Assembly: GCA_030765645.1 (NCBI GenBank)
Contig: JAVCCE010000001.1
Coordinates: 62,001 to 126,000, forward strand
Direction: 5' to 3'
From: Candidatus Hinthialibacter antarcticus
Lineage (GTDB): Bacteria > Hinthialibacterota > Hinthialibacteria > Hinthialibacterales > Hinthialibacteraceae
Length of the DNA stretch: 64,000 bases
Part shown: positions 6,701 to 15,964 of the stretch, one piece after another
How positions within the stretch are numbered: position 1 is the first letter of the stretch
Layout: every line of letters begins with the position of its first letter
Translations under genes and position numbers: made by a program
Notes under the pieces: generated by a model
What the model was told of the DNA's origin: nothing
Databases searched by the model: none
The model's input: the letters and a program-made list of their open reading frames with translations, nothing else

Positions 6701-9293
6701 GCCAGTCGCGACCTTCTTTTCGCAAACTAGCGAGCCATGTTTTGCCGTCTGGATTCACGCAAGCCTGCCCCAGGTTGACCAGCAGCGGTTTGGGGCCGAT
6801 TTCGACAAACGTATCCGCGCCTTTTTCTTCGAGCGCGCGCATTCCGTCCATAAAGCGCACCGGCTTGCGAATGTGTTCCGTCCAATACTGCGCCGTTGTT
6901 ATTCGATGGTCAGCCAAGGCCCCGGTTCCGTTTGAAACCATCGCCGTCTTGGGCGCAGTAAACGCAACCTGTTTCGCATACGTCTCAAACTGCGGCAGGA
7001 TTTCATCCATCAAAGGCGAATGAAACGCATGAGAGGTTCGCAACGGGACGGCATGTATTTTCTTCTCTTTGAGCAATGTCTGTATTTTTTTGATTGCCCT
7101 TTCGCCGCCGGATACGACAGTCTGTGTCGGCGAGTTGAGCGCCGCGATTGAAACGTCCTGGTAGGGTTGAATCAATTCAAGCGCAGTGGTTTCGTCACAA
7201 CTCAACGCAAGCATGGCGCCGGGCGCCTGCACCGACTGAATCAAACGCGCCCGTTCGGCGATCAGTTGAACGCCGTCTTCAAGGCTAAAAATACCGGCGA
7301 AACATGCCGCTGCGTATTCACCAACGCTGTGGCCCGCGACAAACGAAGGCGCAACGCCCCACGACTGCCACAACTTCGCCAACGAATATTCAAGCGCGAA
7401 CAATGCGGGCTGCGTAAATTCGGTCTGGTTTAACGATCCATCGCCGCTTTGGGCGCCATACAACACCTCCAACAACGGTTGAGGCAATCGGTCGCGCAAC
7501 AAGCGGTCGCAGGTTTCCATCGTCTCGCGAAAGGCGGGATGCGAATCAAATAATTGCCGCGCCATTTGCGGATACTGCGCACCCTGCCCGGTAAATAAGA
7601 ATGCAATTTTCGGCGCGCGCTCTACGCGATTGCACGCGACATCGCAGGAGGCGCCGTCTAACCACGCCTGCAACTGAGCCCGTCCATCACGCAAATTATC
7701 AGCGCTGACGGCGAGACGATGAGCGAAATGCCCGCGCCCGCCGTTCGATGAATAACAAACGTCCGCCCATTGATTTTCATGTAGCGCTTCGCAGCCGCCC
7801 AACAAGTTCTCCACCGCTGCGCGAAGCGCCTCTTCGCTATGAGCGGAGCAAACCAGCGTGTGAACAGGCCGCTCGAATTGCGTTTGCTTTTGCGTCGCCA
7901 ACGGCGCTTCTTCGACAATGACATGCGCATTCACGCCGCTGAAGCCAAACGAACTCACTCCGCACCGTCTCGGTCGTTCGCCGCGCTTCCATGCCGTCGC
8001 TTGCTTCACCACTTGCATGGAGAAACGCTGCCAATCAAAGCGCGAAGTCGGTTGTTCGAAATGTAAATGCGGTGGAAGTTCTTCATGTTGCAAAGCCAGG
8101 ACGAGTTTAATAAAACCCGCGATGCCCGCGCCTGCCTCCAAGTGTCCGATGTTGGTTTTGACCGAGCCGATCAACAATGGGCGCTCAACAGGCCGCGACG
8201 AGGCGTACGCATTCGCGAGTGCTTTTAATTCGATGGGATCGCCCAGCGAGGTGCCGGTGCCATGCGCTTCGATGTAGTCAATTTCTTCGGGATTCAATCC
8301 TGCGTGTTTCAATGCGCTGCGAATCAAGGCTTCCTGGGCGGGGCCGTTGGGCACGGTCAAGCCGCTGCTGGGGCCGTCCTGATTGACCGCCGACCCGCGA
8401 ACCACGGCAAGAATGCGATCGCCGTCGGCTTGCGCGTCGCTCAACCGCTTTAACACGACCACGCCGCAGCCTTCGCCGCGCACCATGCCGTCAGCGCCAT
8501 CGTCAAAGGCGCGGCAGCAACCGCTGGGCGACAGCACTTTGGTTTTTGATAACGCAAGGTTCGTCACGGGCGACAACATCAGATTGACGCCGCCCGTCAA
8601 CGCCGCGTCGCATTCACGGTTTTGCAGACTGCGCACCGCCTGGTGCATCGCCGTCAGCGACGACGAACACGCCGTGTCAATCGCCATACATGGCCCGCGC
8701 AGCCCCATCACATACGAGAGGCGCCCGGCGGCGGCGTTGTTGGTGTTACCGGTGATGTGGTAGGTATCAATATTGGACACGTCTCCGGTTTCAAGATTGA
8801 TTTGCGAATGGTCATTGGAAGTGACGCCGATGAACGCCCCGGTCAGTTGCCCCGAAAGCCGTTCGCGCACCATGCCCGCGTCTTGCATTGCTTGAAAAGC
8901 CGTTTCAAGCAGGATGCGCTGCTGCGGGTCCATGGTGATCGCTTCACGCGGCGAGATCGAAAAAAACGGCGCATCAAATTCTTCGACATGGTCAATGAAT
9001 CCACCGTGGCGGGTGTTCATCTTGCCGGGCGTTTCAGGGTCAGGGTCGTAATAGTCGTCAATGTCCCAGCGGCTGGCGGGAATCTCCGACACCGAATGGA
9101 CGCCCGCTTTTAAATTGCGCCAGAAGGCTTCGGGCGAATCGGCGGCGCCGGGAAAGCGGCAGGCCATGCCAATCACCGCGATGGGTTCGGCGCGCTGTTG
9201 TTCGAGCGCGTCGATTTTGGCTTGCAGGGTTTCCATCGCGACTAACGCGCGCTTGAGCGGCGAAAGCGAGTTGGTTTCGGCTGGCTGGTTCAT
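3786..9293 (-). CDS. Type I PKS module: KS-AT-DH-KR-ACP (last PKS gene of the operon)
   Basis: This 1835-residue protein is one full polyketide extension module. An N-terminal helical docking segment (1-35) is followed by KS (~37-460; DTACSSS near 208, EAHGTGT, KTNIGH). The AT (~560-870) has GHSVGEY and HAFHSPLMD, the HAFH signature of malonyl-CoA selectivity. The DH (~930-1210) has its His in HKINSRMVLP, where the usual Gly is Ser, and its Asp in DPVLLDACFQ. The KR (~1415-1620) has ITGGLRGIG, Ser and Tyr (QANYVAAN) and an LDD motif, which predicts a D-configured (B-type) alcohol that the DH would turn into an enoyl unit. The ACP has GVDSLMA near 1733. No ER, methyltransferase or thioesterase is present. 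The C-terminus (LSDEEIDALFGSAVKD) looks like a docking helix, so the chain is handed on. AGG lies 7 bases before the ATG, 11 bp after the preceding gene. Confidence 0.95.
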   Translation of the reverse strand: MNQPAETNSLSPLKRALVAMETLQAKIDALEQQRAEPIAVIGMACRFPGAADSPEAFWRNLKAGVHSVSEIPASRWDIDDYYDPDPETPGKMNTRHGGFIDHVEEFDAPFFSISPREAITMDPQQRILLETAFQAMQDAGMVRERLSGQLTGAFIGVTSNDHSQINLETGDVSNIDTYHITGNTNNAAAGRLSYVMGLRGPCMAIDTACSSSLTAMHQAVRSLQNRECDAALTGGVNLMLSPVTNLALSKTKVLSPSGCCRAFDDGADGMVRGEGCGVVVLKRLSDAQADGDRILAVVRGSAVNQDGPSSGLTVPNGPAQEALIRSALKHAGLNPEEIDYIEAHGTGTSLGDPIELKALANAYASSRPVERPLLIGSVKTNIGHLEAGAGIAGFIKLVLALQHEELPPHLHFEQPTSRFDWQRFSMQVVKQATAWKRGERPRRCGVSSFGFSGVNAHVIVEEAPLATQKQTQFERPVHTLVCSAHSEEALRAAVENLLGGCEALHENQWADVCYSSNGGRGHFAHRLAVSADNLRDGRAQLQAWLDGASCDVACNRVERAPKIAFLFTGQGAQYPQMARQLFDSHPAFRETMETCDRLLRDRLPQPLLEVLYGAQSGDGSLNQTEFTQPALFALEYSLAKLWQSWGVAPSFVAGHSVGEYAAACFAGIFSLEDGVQLIAERARLIQSVQAPGAMLALSCDETTALELIQPYQDVSIAALNSPTQTVVSGGERAIKKIQTLLKEKKIHAVPLRTSHAFHSPLMDEILPQFETYAKQVAFTAPKTAMVSNGTGALADHRITTAQYWTEHIRKPVRFMDGMRALEEKGADTFVEIGPKPLLVNLGQACVNPDGKTWLASLRKEGRDWQDISACLGALYINGAKIDWRGFDRGYSRNRLSLPTYPFQRQRYWVRDEASHQAPRLRGRASQTFLGERMALAGSEEMRFESRISIAAFPFLADHKINSRMVLPLSAFIDIAASASKQITGATVVRIENLSMMAPCVLDENAESVLQTVAQPIGEGRYSFCIYSSRGVEDSEWLQHAVGEFCAGEALDAPSLKVWSASEESESLAQAHYQACRSRGVDFGPAFQAVHALQLSDGRAQSIIDAKSHRPAKRCFIDPVLLDACFQTLGAFVLEDNAERLFLPVGIERIELRLCEDRNGYAQATHVETGADADSIVFDFEMLSSKSEAVASIHGMRLKEAPSDFLLKDNRADIESLFYHIEWTPFDLPQNTTLQHKGRWLVVSEDAAFCGAAKKHLQQHGGECECVTPHQLLQPQFDLKRFGRMIIYCTDDEAQVAQVTYQYTAQLVQIIQRLLKMEASAPLFVMTQNAQCVSPDDDMSGLAQAPLWGVLKCLMQEHPNFSCAMIDVDDVASSVNWQALAQILCAPINENQLGLREGKCYAARMARHQLDKNVTLLSIKPDKAYLITGGLRGIGFAVAGWMVERGATHLVLASRSGKIDAAQERRINDWKQRGVHVYCARCDVSIAQQVQALVENLPQGFPALGGVVHSAGVLDDASIVNLNEERIQNVFAPKVNGAVNLHQATQTMELDFFVLFSSLSTLWGSQGQANYVAANSFLDGFAHWRRAKGLPALCVNWGPWQETGMAANDALLAQFESQGIRALPNERGLAALGRLLDAGAVQCAVADIDWPRLLQRIGSSSVPPLLADIANNEKSEIAVTSQASSANVLDSLLSQTGDQRRQRLSEYLTQRVIAVLRIQPAEFDERTPLNRLGVDSLMAVELRNRLQKELKVDAPIPMFLDGSDTHTLVDRIAQRFEQAHQNPSVQPTSKQSVAQLADNLDSTNAEHLLDKIDDLSDEEIDALFGSAVKDMKHDTK

Positions 9294-9304
9294 AGTTAAC
9301 CTAT

Positions 9305-12300
9305 TTATAGTGATTCGAGTTTTTTCAACAACAATTGCTCGGCTTCTTCTTCCGACATGGCTTTGATCGCTTCAGACGACGCGCCAACATCTGGTTGCGC
9401 TTGCGTCGGCGCTTCGGGTTCGTGTTCGGGCGGCGCTGTAATTTCATTTAATAAATAGTCAGTCAGGGTTTCGATAGTGGAATAATCAAACGCCAAGGTC
9501 GAAGACAATGTCGTCTGCAAATCTTTTTCCAATTGGTTTTTCAGTTCCATCGCAGTGAGTGAATCCATGCCGATATCAAAGAAACCCTGCTCAGCGTTAA
9601 TAGTTCGGGATGCGTCCAGACAAAGCACGTTGGCCAGCGCCGATTGAAGGTGCCCAGCCATTAAATCCCGTCGCAGGGTCTCAGGCGCATCACCAATCAC
9701 CTGAACGAGCGATTGCTTCGTTTGTTGAACGACCGCGTCTTTGGAACGCAAGCCTGTGCGCATCTCATCGAACAAGCGGCGTTGACGCCGGGCTTCATAC
9801 ACGCCGAGAAAACGCCGCCAATCAATCTTGGCGGGCGCAATGCTCGACGGCGCGCGCTGCATTAACGCTGAAATCGCCGGGATGGTTTGATCTTTGCCTG
9901 TGGTTTGAATGCCCATGCGTTTGAGTTCGTCAACGATCTCATCGGGGAACATACCGCCGCCGGTAATTGGCCCCCAATTGACCGACAAACCAGGCAAGCC
10001 CAAGGCGCGGCGGTGATTGGCAAGCCCATCCAGAAAATGGTTCGCCGCGACGTAATGCCCTTGACCGTTGGCGCCCCACAGCGAAACCATTGATGAAAAC
10101 ATCACGAAGAAATCCAGCGGCCTGTCTTGTAAAGCGCAATGAAGGTTCCACGCGCCCGCAACTTTAGCGGCGAACTGCGCTTCGATATCCTGGGCGGCGA
10201 GTTCGCGCAACGGCTTGTATCCGGCAACGCCCGCCGCATGAAATACGCCGCGCACCACAACCGGCCCGCCATCAAGCCGATGGATAAGACCGCGCAATGA
10301 TTGCGCGTCGGCGACGTCAATTTTTTCGATCTGAACATCAACGCCCGCATCACTCCAGCCTTCGACGCTTTGCATGGCTTCGTCACTCGTCGCACCGCGA
10401 CGCCCCAGCAGAACAAGTTGTTTTGCACCCTGATTGATTAGCCATTGCGCCGTCGATAACCCTAACGCGCCCAGACCGCCAGTGATGAGATACGCGCCGT
10501 CGCTCGCGACGGGCGGCATGACGCTCTGGCTTTTTTGTGCGCGTTCAATTCGCGCAACATAACGCTGTGCGCCACGAAGCGCGACATGGTCTTCCCGGTC
10601 TTCACATTGCAGCTGCCGCAACGCAGTGCGCCAATCGGCGGCGCCTGGCGGAGACGGCAAATCAAGTAAGCGAATTGCCCGGTCAGAAAATTCCAACAAC
10701 GCGTTCTTGCCAAAACCCCATAACACGCTTTGCGCAAAACCGGGCGCTGGCTCCGTTTCATCAACGCGCTGTGCGCCGCTCGTCACAACGCACACGGATG
10801 CGGAGATACTTTGCCGATCGAGTTCGCACAGCAAGTGGATGAAGCCCATCGACGCGGATGCGCAAGATTGCGCCAGTCCGGCGCCATGTGGATATTGTTG
10901 GGCAATGAGGCCGAATCCCCAAAGATAGACGCAGCGGACTGTCGCATCATCAGGCAGCGTTAATTCATTTATCAATTTAGAATAGCCTGATGCGTCATGC
11001 GGATTCAGCGCAAACTCATCTTCGCGAATTTTCTTATATTGTTTTGCTGCATAGACTGTGATGTATTTTTGCGAAGCGAGTTTTAACTCTTGCTGAAGCG
11101 CTTTCGGCTCTGAATTCTCATCGCAGAAAAGCAGCCAAACATCATCCGGCGCCGTTTGCGGGTTGCGTGCAATTAAGATTGATTGCTTGAACAAGTCGCG
11201 GCGATCAACGTTTGCGGGCGAGACGGATTCGGTTTCTTCAAACCCGGCCTCCTGCAACAAATGCATCCATTGCGGCTCATCCAACAAGGGGTGTTCTGTG
11301 CGCAAATCCCGGTCGTCAAATCTCCACCAGCCTTCCGTCAATCCCCAAATCATTTCTACCCACGCCATCGGCGCGGTGTTCTCTAATAGAAGCATTAAAC
11401 CGCCGGGCGCCATCAGTTGCTTTGCGTGAAGCACCGTCTGTTTTAAGTCGCGGGTGGCGTGTAACACGTTAAACGCAATCACCACATCATAACTCTGCGC
11501 ATCGAAGCCCTGCGCGGCTGGGTCGGCTTCAATATCCAGCGTCTTGTATTGGAGAAAGCCATATTGCTTGAACGACTCTTTCGCCTTGGCGAGAAAGTGG
11601 GGCGACAAGTCAGTAAAGGTATATTCAACGCCGTCGGCTGGCAGCGCGGGAAGAATGTACGACGTAGCGCCGCCGGTGCCTGCGCCGATTTCAAGGATGC
11701 GCAACACGCGCCCGTCGGGGCGGGTTGACAGCAACGCCTCCAGCGCGTGTTTCAACTGGTTGTTCATCAAACGGGCGCCGGGCGAGTCGCGGTAAATGGT
11801 TTCGGTTTCATTGCGTTTGTCTTGCGCAAAAATCACATCGACGGCATTGAGAGAGTCTTGCAGGATCGGGCCGATTTGCGCGGCGCACCGCTTCATTAAG
11901 CCCAGTTCGGCCCAGCCATTGGGATGCTGCGCTAGCAGTTGTTCATGCAGCGACTCGCAGGCTTTTGCGTCCGCAGACGGCGCGACGGCCCAACCGTCCC
12001 CGTCGCGTTTGACGATACGGTGTTGTTCTAACCAATACAACCAACGCCGCAGCAAAATCTCAAATGACGGCAGCACGCGCAATGCAGCCTTTAATTCAAC
12101 AAATGAAAAACGTTGATTTGCGGGCATTGCTTCACACAATGCGTTTTGAATATATAGACATGCCAAGCGATCCAGCCCTTGCAACAAATCGCCGTAACGC
12201 TGCAACTCATCGCTTCGGACGGCGCCTTGCAATTTCGGCAGAATAGAAGCGGCGATCTCTTTCGGCGCCATTAACGCCGCGTTGGAACCGATGAATGGTT

Positions 12301-15300
12301 GAGGCCGCCAGACGATGGAATAATAGTCATCGGCGGAGAATGGACTACGCGTCGATTGGTCAGCCTTTTGCACCCGCATTCCATCAATCAATGCAATCGC
12401 TTGTTTATTCTCGTCGAATAAAACCATGTCGGCATGATGCGAACGTTCATTATCTGTATCGTCATTTCTTTTCAGATAACACCACTTCGGCTGCGCGTTG
12501 TTCACAACGACGTAGTCTTTGATCCCCACTTGCAAAAACAAAGATGCGTCTGTGTCATCAATAAAGAGCCCGCCGAATGTCTGGGCGCAAGCGTCGAGCA
12601 ACGCCGGGTGAATGCAGTCGCCGTGAGCGCCCCGCATGGCGTCTGGAAAATCCAACTGCGCCAGGCATTCATCGCCGCCCGTCCATAACTCTTTGATGCG
12701 CTGAAAGGCGTCGCCGAATTCAACCCCGTGCTCTTGATAGCCTTGATACAAACGCGAAACGTCGATGGCGATAGGCACGCGCTCACGCACCGCATCAAAA
12801 TCAATTTCGTTCTGCAAAACGGCGCTTTGCGCAACCGCGCCGCCTGAAACCAGGCGCAGCCACTCATTGTTTGTTTGGTCGCGTCCAAAAAGTTGAAAAG
12901 AAAAATCGCCGTCCTTATCTTTTGTAATGATTAACTGAAGAGTTGCCGACTGGTCTTCTTCCAGAATACAAGGCTGATGAAACTGAATAGAAGACAGTTG
13001 TAGGGTTTGGTCTGGAAGCGCCTGATGAAGCCCAGCGCGCGCTGTTTCCAAATAAAACGCCGCAGGCAAAACCCACTCGCCGAATACGGCGTGATCGCGC
13101 AAATAGGGGAACGCCGCCAAACTCACGTCCGTCTCAAATAGCCATTCGTTGTCATGCGCCGCGCAGTCGATTCTTCGATGAAGCAAGGAATGAATCGGTG
13201 ACGAAGCCGCGAGCCGGGCGCCAGGTTTATAGCCTTTTTCCGGCGCCCAATATGACTGGCGCTGAAATGGATAGGTCGGCAAATCAACCACCCGCCCCCG
13301 GAACGGCCGATACAACGCCGCCCAGTCAATCGCCGCGCCTTGGCGATACAGTTGCGCGACGGACGGCAGCAGCGCGTCCCAATCGTCAATGCCTTCGTTC
13401 AAACTCGGCAGCCAGTCAACGCTGGGACCCGCAACGCAATAACGCCCCATGCCGCACAACACCGGCTTCGGCCCGGCTTCAAGAAATACGCCGACGCCCA
13501 TATCCGCCAGCGTTTCCATGCCGAGGCTGAATTCCACCGGGTTGCGAATGTGGTCGCGCCAATAACGCGCACAGGCAATTTCATCGCCCGCGATCGCGCC
13601 GCTGCGGTTTGAAATCAATTCGATTTGCGGCGGATGAAATTCGACCGTTTCAGCAAACGCCTCAAACGCGTCCAGCATCGGTTCCATACAGGATGAATGA
13701 AACGCATGAGAAACCGTCAACGCTTGATGGCGTATCTTTCGTTTCTTTAATTCAGCGATCACTTTTTCAATCGCGTCTTGCTTGCCTGAAATCACAGTAT
13801 TGCGCGGGCCGTTAAACGCTGCGCAGGACAGGCCGTCTCCATACGGACGGATCAAGTCATCGACCAACGCGCGATCATCTAACACCGCGACCATGCCGCC
13901 GTCTTGCGGCAGCGACTGCATCAGCCGCGCGCGTTTCGCAATGAGAGCAGCGCCGTCTTCGAGCGAAAACACGCCCGCAACCGCCGCCGCCGCATACTCG
14001 CCCACGCTGTGCCCCATAAGCGCACTCGGCGCCGCGCCCCATGACATCCACAATTTCGCCAGCGAATATTCCAACGCATACAGCGCGGGCTGAGTAAAAG
14101 CGGTTTGATGAATCGCCCCGTCGCCGCCTGCGTTCTTGTACAGAACATCAACAATTGATTGCCCTAGAATCGGCTGCAAGATCGCGTCGCACCGCGTCAG
14201 TTCTTCACGAAACACAGGACACGTCTCAAACAACCCGCGCCCCATGCCGGGATATTGCGAACCTTGTCCTGTAAACAAAAACGCAATTTCCGGCGGCTTG
14301 TTTGTGTGTGCAAATTGCGTTTCGTCTAAAGTGTTTTGCAATTCGCGTTGCAGCTCCGGCAATGACGATGCGATAATCGCGACGCGGTTGTTCCAATGCG
14401 CGCGTCCGGCGTTTGCGGTATAACAAACGTCGTTCAGCGAGAGGCCCGGCTCGCGCTCAAATCGATCAAGATAATTTTTTAGCAACTCGCTCAAAGCGTT
14501 ATCATTTTTGGCGGACAATGCAAATACATTTTGCTGCGACGGGAACAGGGATTCAGGCGCAACCGCTGGCGGGGCTTCTTCAAGAATGATATGCGCATTC
14601 GAACCGCCGAAGCCAAACGAGCTGACTCCAGCCAAACGCAATGTACGCGTAGAGTTCCATTCTTCCAATTGCGTCACAGGCCGGACGGGGATATTGTCCC
14701 AATCGACCAACGAATTCAATGTCTTGATATGAAGCGACGCGGGCAACTGGCGCTTATGCAAACACAGCGCCGCCTTGATGAAGCCCGCAACCCCCGCCGC
14801 CGTTTCCGCATGGCCGATATTGCTTTTCACCGAAGCGATGCGCAGTGGTTGATCGGACGCGCGCCCCGCGCCATACGCCGCCGCCAGCGCTTCAACTTCG
14901 ATGGGGTCGCCCAATGAAGTTCCTGTTCCGTGCGCTTCGACGTAATCAACGTCGCCGGGTCCAACGCCAGCGTCCACCAGTGCGCGGCGAATCACCTGCT
15001 CTTGCGCGAGTCCGTTGGGCACGGTGATGCCGCTGGTTTTTCCATCCTGATTGACCGCTGATCCACGCACCACCGCCAATATCGAATCGCCGTCAGCCAG
15101 GGCGTCGTCAAGACGCTTGAGCGCAATCACGCCGCAGCCTTCCGCGCGGGAAAACCCATCCGCGGATTCATCAAACGTCTTACAGCGCCCGTCCGGCGCC
15201 AGCATCTTCGCGCGCGAATGGTTGATTGAAACCGACGGCGTCAGAATTACATTCACGCCGCCCGCCAGCGCAACGCTGCACTCGCGGCTACGCAAACTTT

Positions 15301-15964
15301 GGCAAGCCAGATGAATGGCGGTCAGCGATGACGAACAGGCGGTGTCGATTGCAACGCAGGGGCCATGCAATCCCAAAAAATACGACAAGCGCCCCGCCGC
15401 TACGCTATGAGCGGCGCCGGAGCCCATGTACAGATCATATTGCGCCGGGTCGCGGTCGAGCATCAATTGGGTATAGTCGGCGCCGCTGATTCCAATGAAC
15501 ACGCCAGTTTGGGATTCTTGCAACTGTGACGGCGCAATGCCCGCCCGCTCAACCGCTTCCCAGGCGGTCTCTAACAACAGGCGCTGCTGCGGGTCCATAC
15601 TGGCGGCCTCGCGCGGCGATATCCCAAAAAATTCGGGATCAAACGCATCAATGTTTTTCAAAAACCCGCCGTTGCGTACATAGGTTTTTCCCGGTGCGTC
15701 TGGCGAAGGATCATACCAGTCATCGCTCGACCAGCGATCTTCAGGAACTTCGGTGATCGCGTCAACGCCGTCGCACAACAGTTGCCAATACGAGCGCAGC
15801 GAATCAACCCCGCCCGGCAAACGACACCCCGCGCCCACGACAGCAATTGGCGCAAACTTTGGCTGTTTGGCTTCATCCAACTGTACGCGCAAATCTTGAA
15901 TGACCTGCACGGCGCGCTTTAAGCGCTGGGCGTGATCGCCTGGTTGGTTTAATGCATCATTCAT
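9305..15964 (-). CDS. Type I PKS module: KS-AT-DH-cMT-KR-ACP
   Basis: This 2219-residue protein extends the chain by one malonyl unit, C-methylates it, reduces it and dehydrates it, giving an alpha-methyl enoyl group. Order of domains: docking helix (1-35); KS (~38-460, DTACSSS near 210, EAHGTGT, KSNIGH); AT (~560-870, GHSVGEY, malonyl-type HAFHSSCME); DH (~925-1210, canonical HAVFGEWVLP and HPALLDACAQ); C-methyltransferase (~1330-1620, ILEIGAGTGG near 1425); KR (~1825-2010, ITGGLGALG, FSSM, GHYVAAN, no LDD motif); ACP (GMDSLTA near 2133). The tail (MSEEEAEQLLLKKLESL) is a docking helix. The start codon overlaps the stop of the preceding gene as ATGA. All catalytic residues I could locate are intact, so this should be a fully active module, unlike its AT-less neighbours. 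Confidence 0.95.
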   Translation of the reverse strand: MNDALNQPGDHAQRLKRAVQVIQDLRVQLDEAKQPKFAPIAVVGAGCRLPGGVDSLRSYWQLLCDGVDAITEVPEDRWSSDDWYDPSPDAPGKTYVRNGGFLKNIDAFDPEFFGISPREAASMDPQQRLLLETAWEAVERAGIAPSQLQESQTGVFIGISGADYTQLMLDRDPAQYDLYMGSGAAHSVAAGRLSYFLGLHGPCVAIDTACSSSLTAIHLACQSLRSRECSVALAGGVNVILTPSVSINHSRAKMLAPDGRCKTFDESADGFSRAEGCGVIALKRLDDALADGDSILAVVRGSAVNQDGKTSGITVPNGLAQEQVIRRALVDAGVGPGDVDYVEAHGTGTSLGDPIEVEALAAAYGAGRASDQPLRIASVKSNIGHAETAAGVAGFIKAALCLHKRQLPASLHIKTLNSLVDWDNIPVRPVTQLEEWNSTRTLRLAGVSSFGFGGSNAHIILEEAPPAVAPESLFPSQQNVFALSAKNDNALSELLKNYLDRFEREPGLSLNDVCYTANAGRAHWNNRVAIIASSLPELQRELQNTLDETQFAHTNKPPEIAFLFTGQGSQYPGMGRGLFETCPVFREELTRCDAILQPILGQSIVDVLYKNAGGDGAIHQTAFTQPALYALEYSLAKLWMSWGAAPSALMGHSVGEYAAAAVAGVFSLEDGAALIAKRARLMQSLPQDGGMVAVLDDRALVDDLIRPYGDGLSCAAFNGPRNTVISGKQDAIEKVIAELKKRKIRHQALTVSHAFHSSCMEPMLDAFEAFAETVEFHPPQIELISNRSGAIAGDEIACARYWRDHIRNPVEFSLGMETLADMGVGVFLEAGPKPVLCGMGRYCVAGPSVDWLPSLNEGIDDWDALLPSVAQLYRQGAAIDWAALYRPFRGRVVDLPTYPFQRQSYWAPEKGYKPGARLAASSPIHSLLHRRIDCAAHDNEWLFETDVSLAAFPYLRDHAVFGEWVLPAAFYLETARAGLHQALPDQTLQLSSIQFHQPCILEEDQSATLQLIITKDKDGDFSFQLFGRDQTNNEWLRLVSGGAVAQSAVLQNEIDFDAVRERVPIAIDVSRLYQGYQEHGVEFGDAFQRIKELWTGGDECLAQLDFPDAMRGAHGDCIHPALLDACAQTFGGLFIDDTDASLFLQVGIKDYVVVNNAQPKWCYLKRNDDTDNERSHHADMVLFDENKQAIALIDGMRVQKADQSTRSPFSADDYYSIVWRPQPFIGSNAALMAPKEIAASILPKLQGAVRSDELQRYGDLLQGLDRLACLYIQNALCEAMPANQRFSFVELKAALRVLPSFEILLRRWLYWLEQHRIVKRDGDGWAVAPSADAKACESLHEQLLAQHPNGWAELGLMKRCAAQIGPILQDSLNAVDVIFAQDKRNETETIYRDSPGARLMNNQLKHALEALLSTRPDGRVLRILEIGAGTGGATSYILPALPADGVEYTFTDLSPHFLAKAKESFKQYGFLQYKTLDIEADPAAQGFDAQSYDVVIAFNVLHATRDLKQTVLHAKQLMAPGGLMLLLENTAPMAWVEMIWGLTEGWWRFDDRDLRTEHPLLDEPQWMHLLQEAGFEETESVSPANVDRRDLFKQSILIARNPQTAPDDVWLLFCDENSEPKALQQELKLASQKYITVYAAKQYKKIREDEFALNPHDASGYSKLINELTLPDDATVRCVYLWGFGLIAQQYPHGAGLAQSCASASMGFIHLLCELDRQSISASVCVVTSGAQRVDETEPAPGFAQSVLWGFGKNALLEFSDRAIRLLDLPSPPGAADWRTALRQLQCEDREDHVALRGAQRYVARIERAQKSQSVMPPVASDGAYLITGGLGALGLSTAQWLINQGAKQLVLLGRRGATSDEAMQSVEGWSDAGVDVQIEKIDVADAQSLRGLIHRLDGGPVVVRGVFHAAGVAGYKPLRELAAQDIEAQFAAKVAGAWNLHCALQDRPLDFFVMFSSMVSLWGANGQGHYVAANHFLDGLANHRRALGLPGLSVNWGPITGGGMFPDEIVDELKRMGIQTTGKDQTIPAISALMQRAPSSIAPAKIDWRRFLGVYEARRQRRLFDEMRTGLRSKDAVVQQTKQSLVQVIGDAPETLRRDLMAGHLQSALANVLCLDASRTINAEQGFFDIGMDSLTAMELKNQLEKDLQTTLSSTLAFDYSTIETLTDYLLNEITAPPEHEPEAPTQAQPDVGASSEAIKAMSEEEAEQLLLKKLESL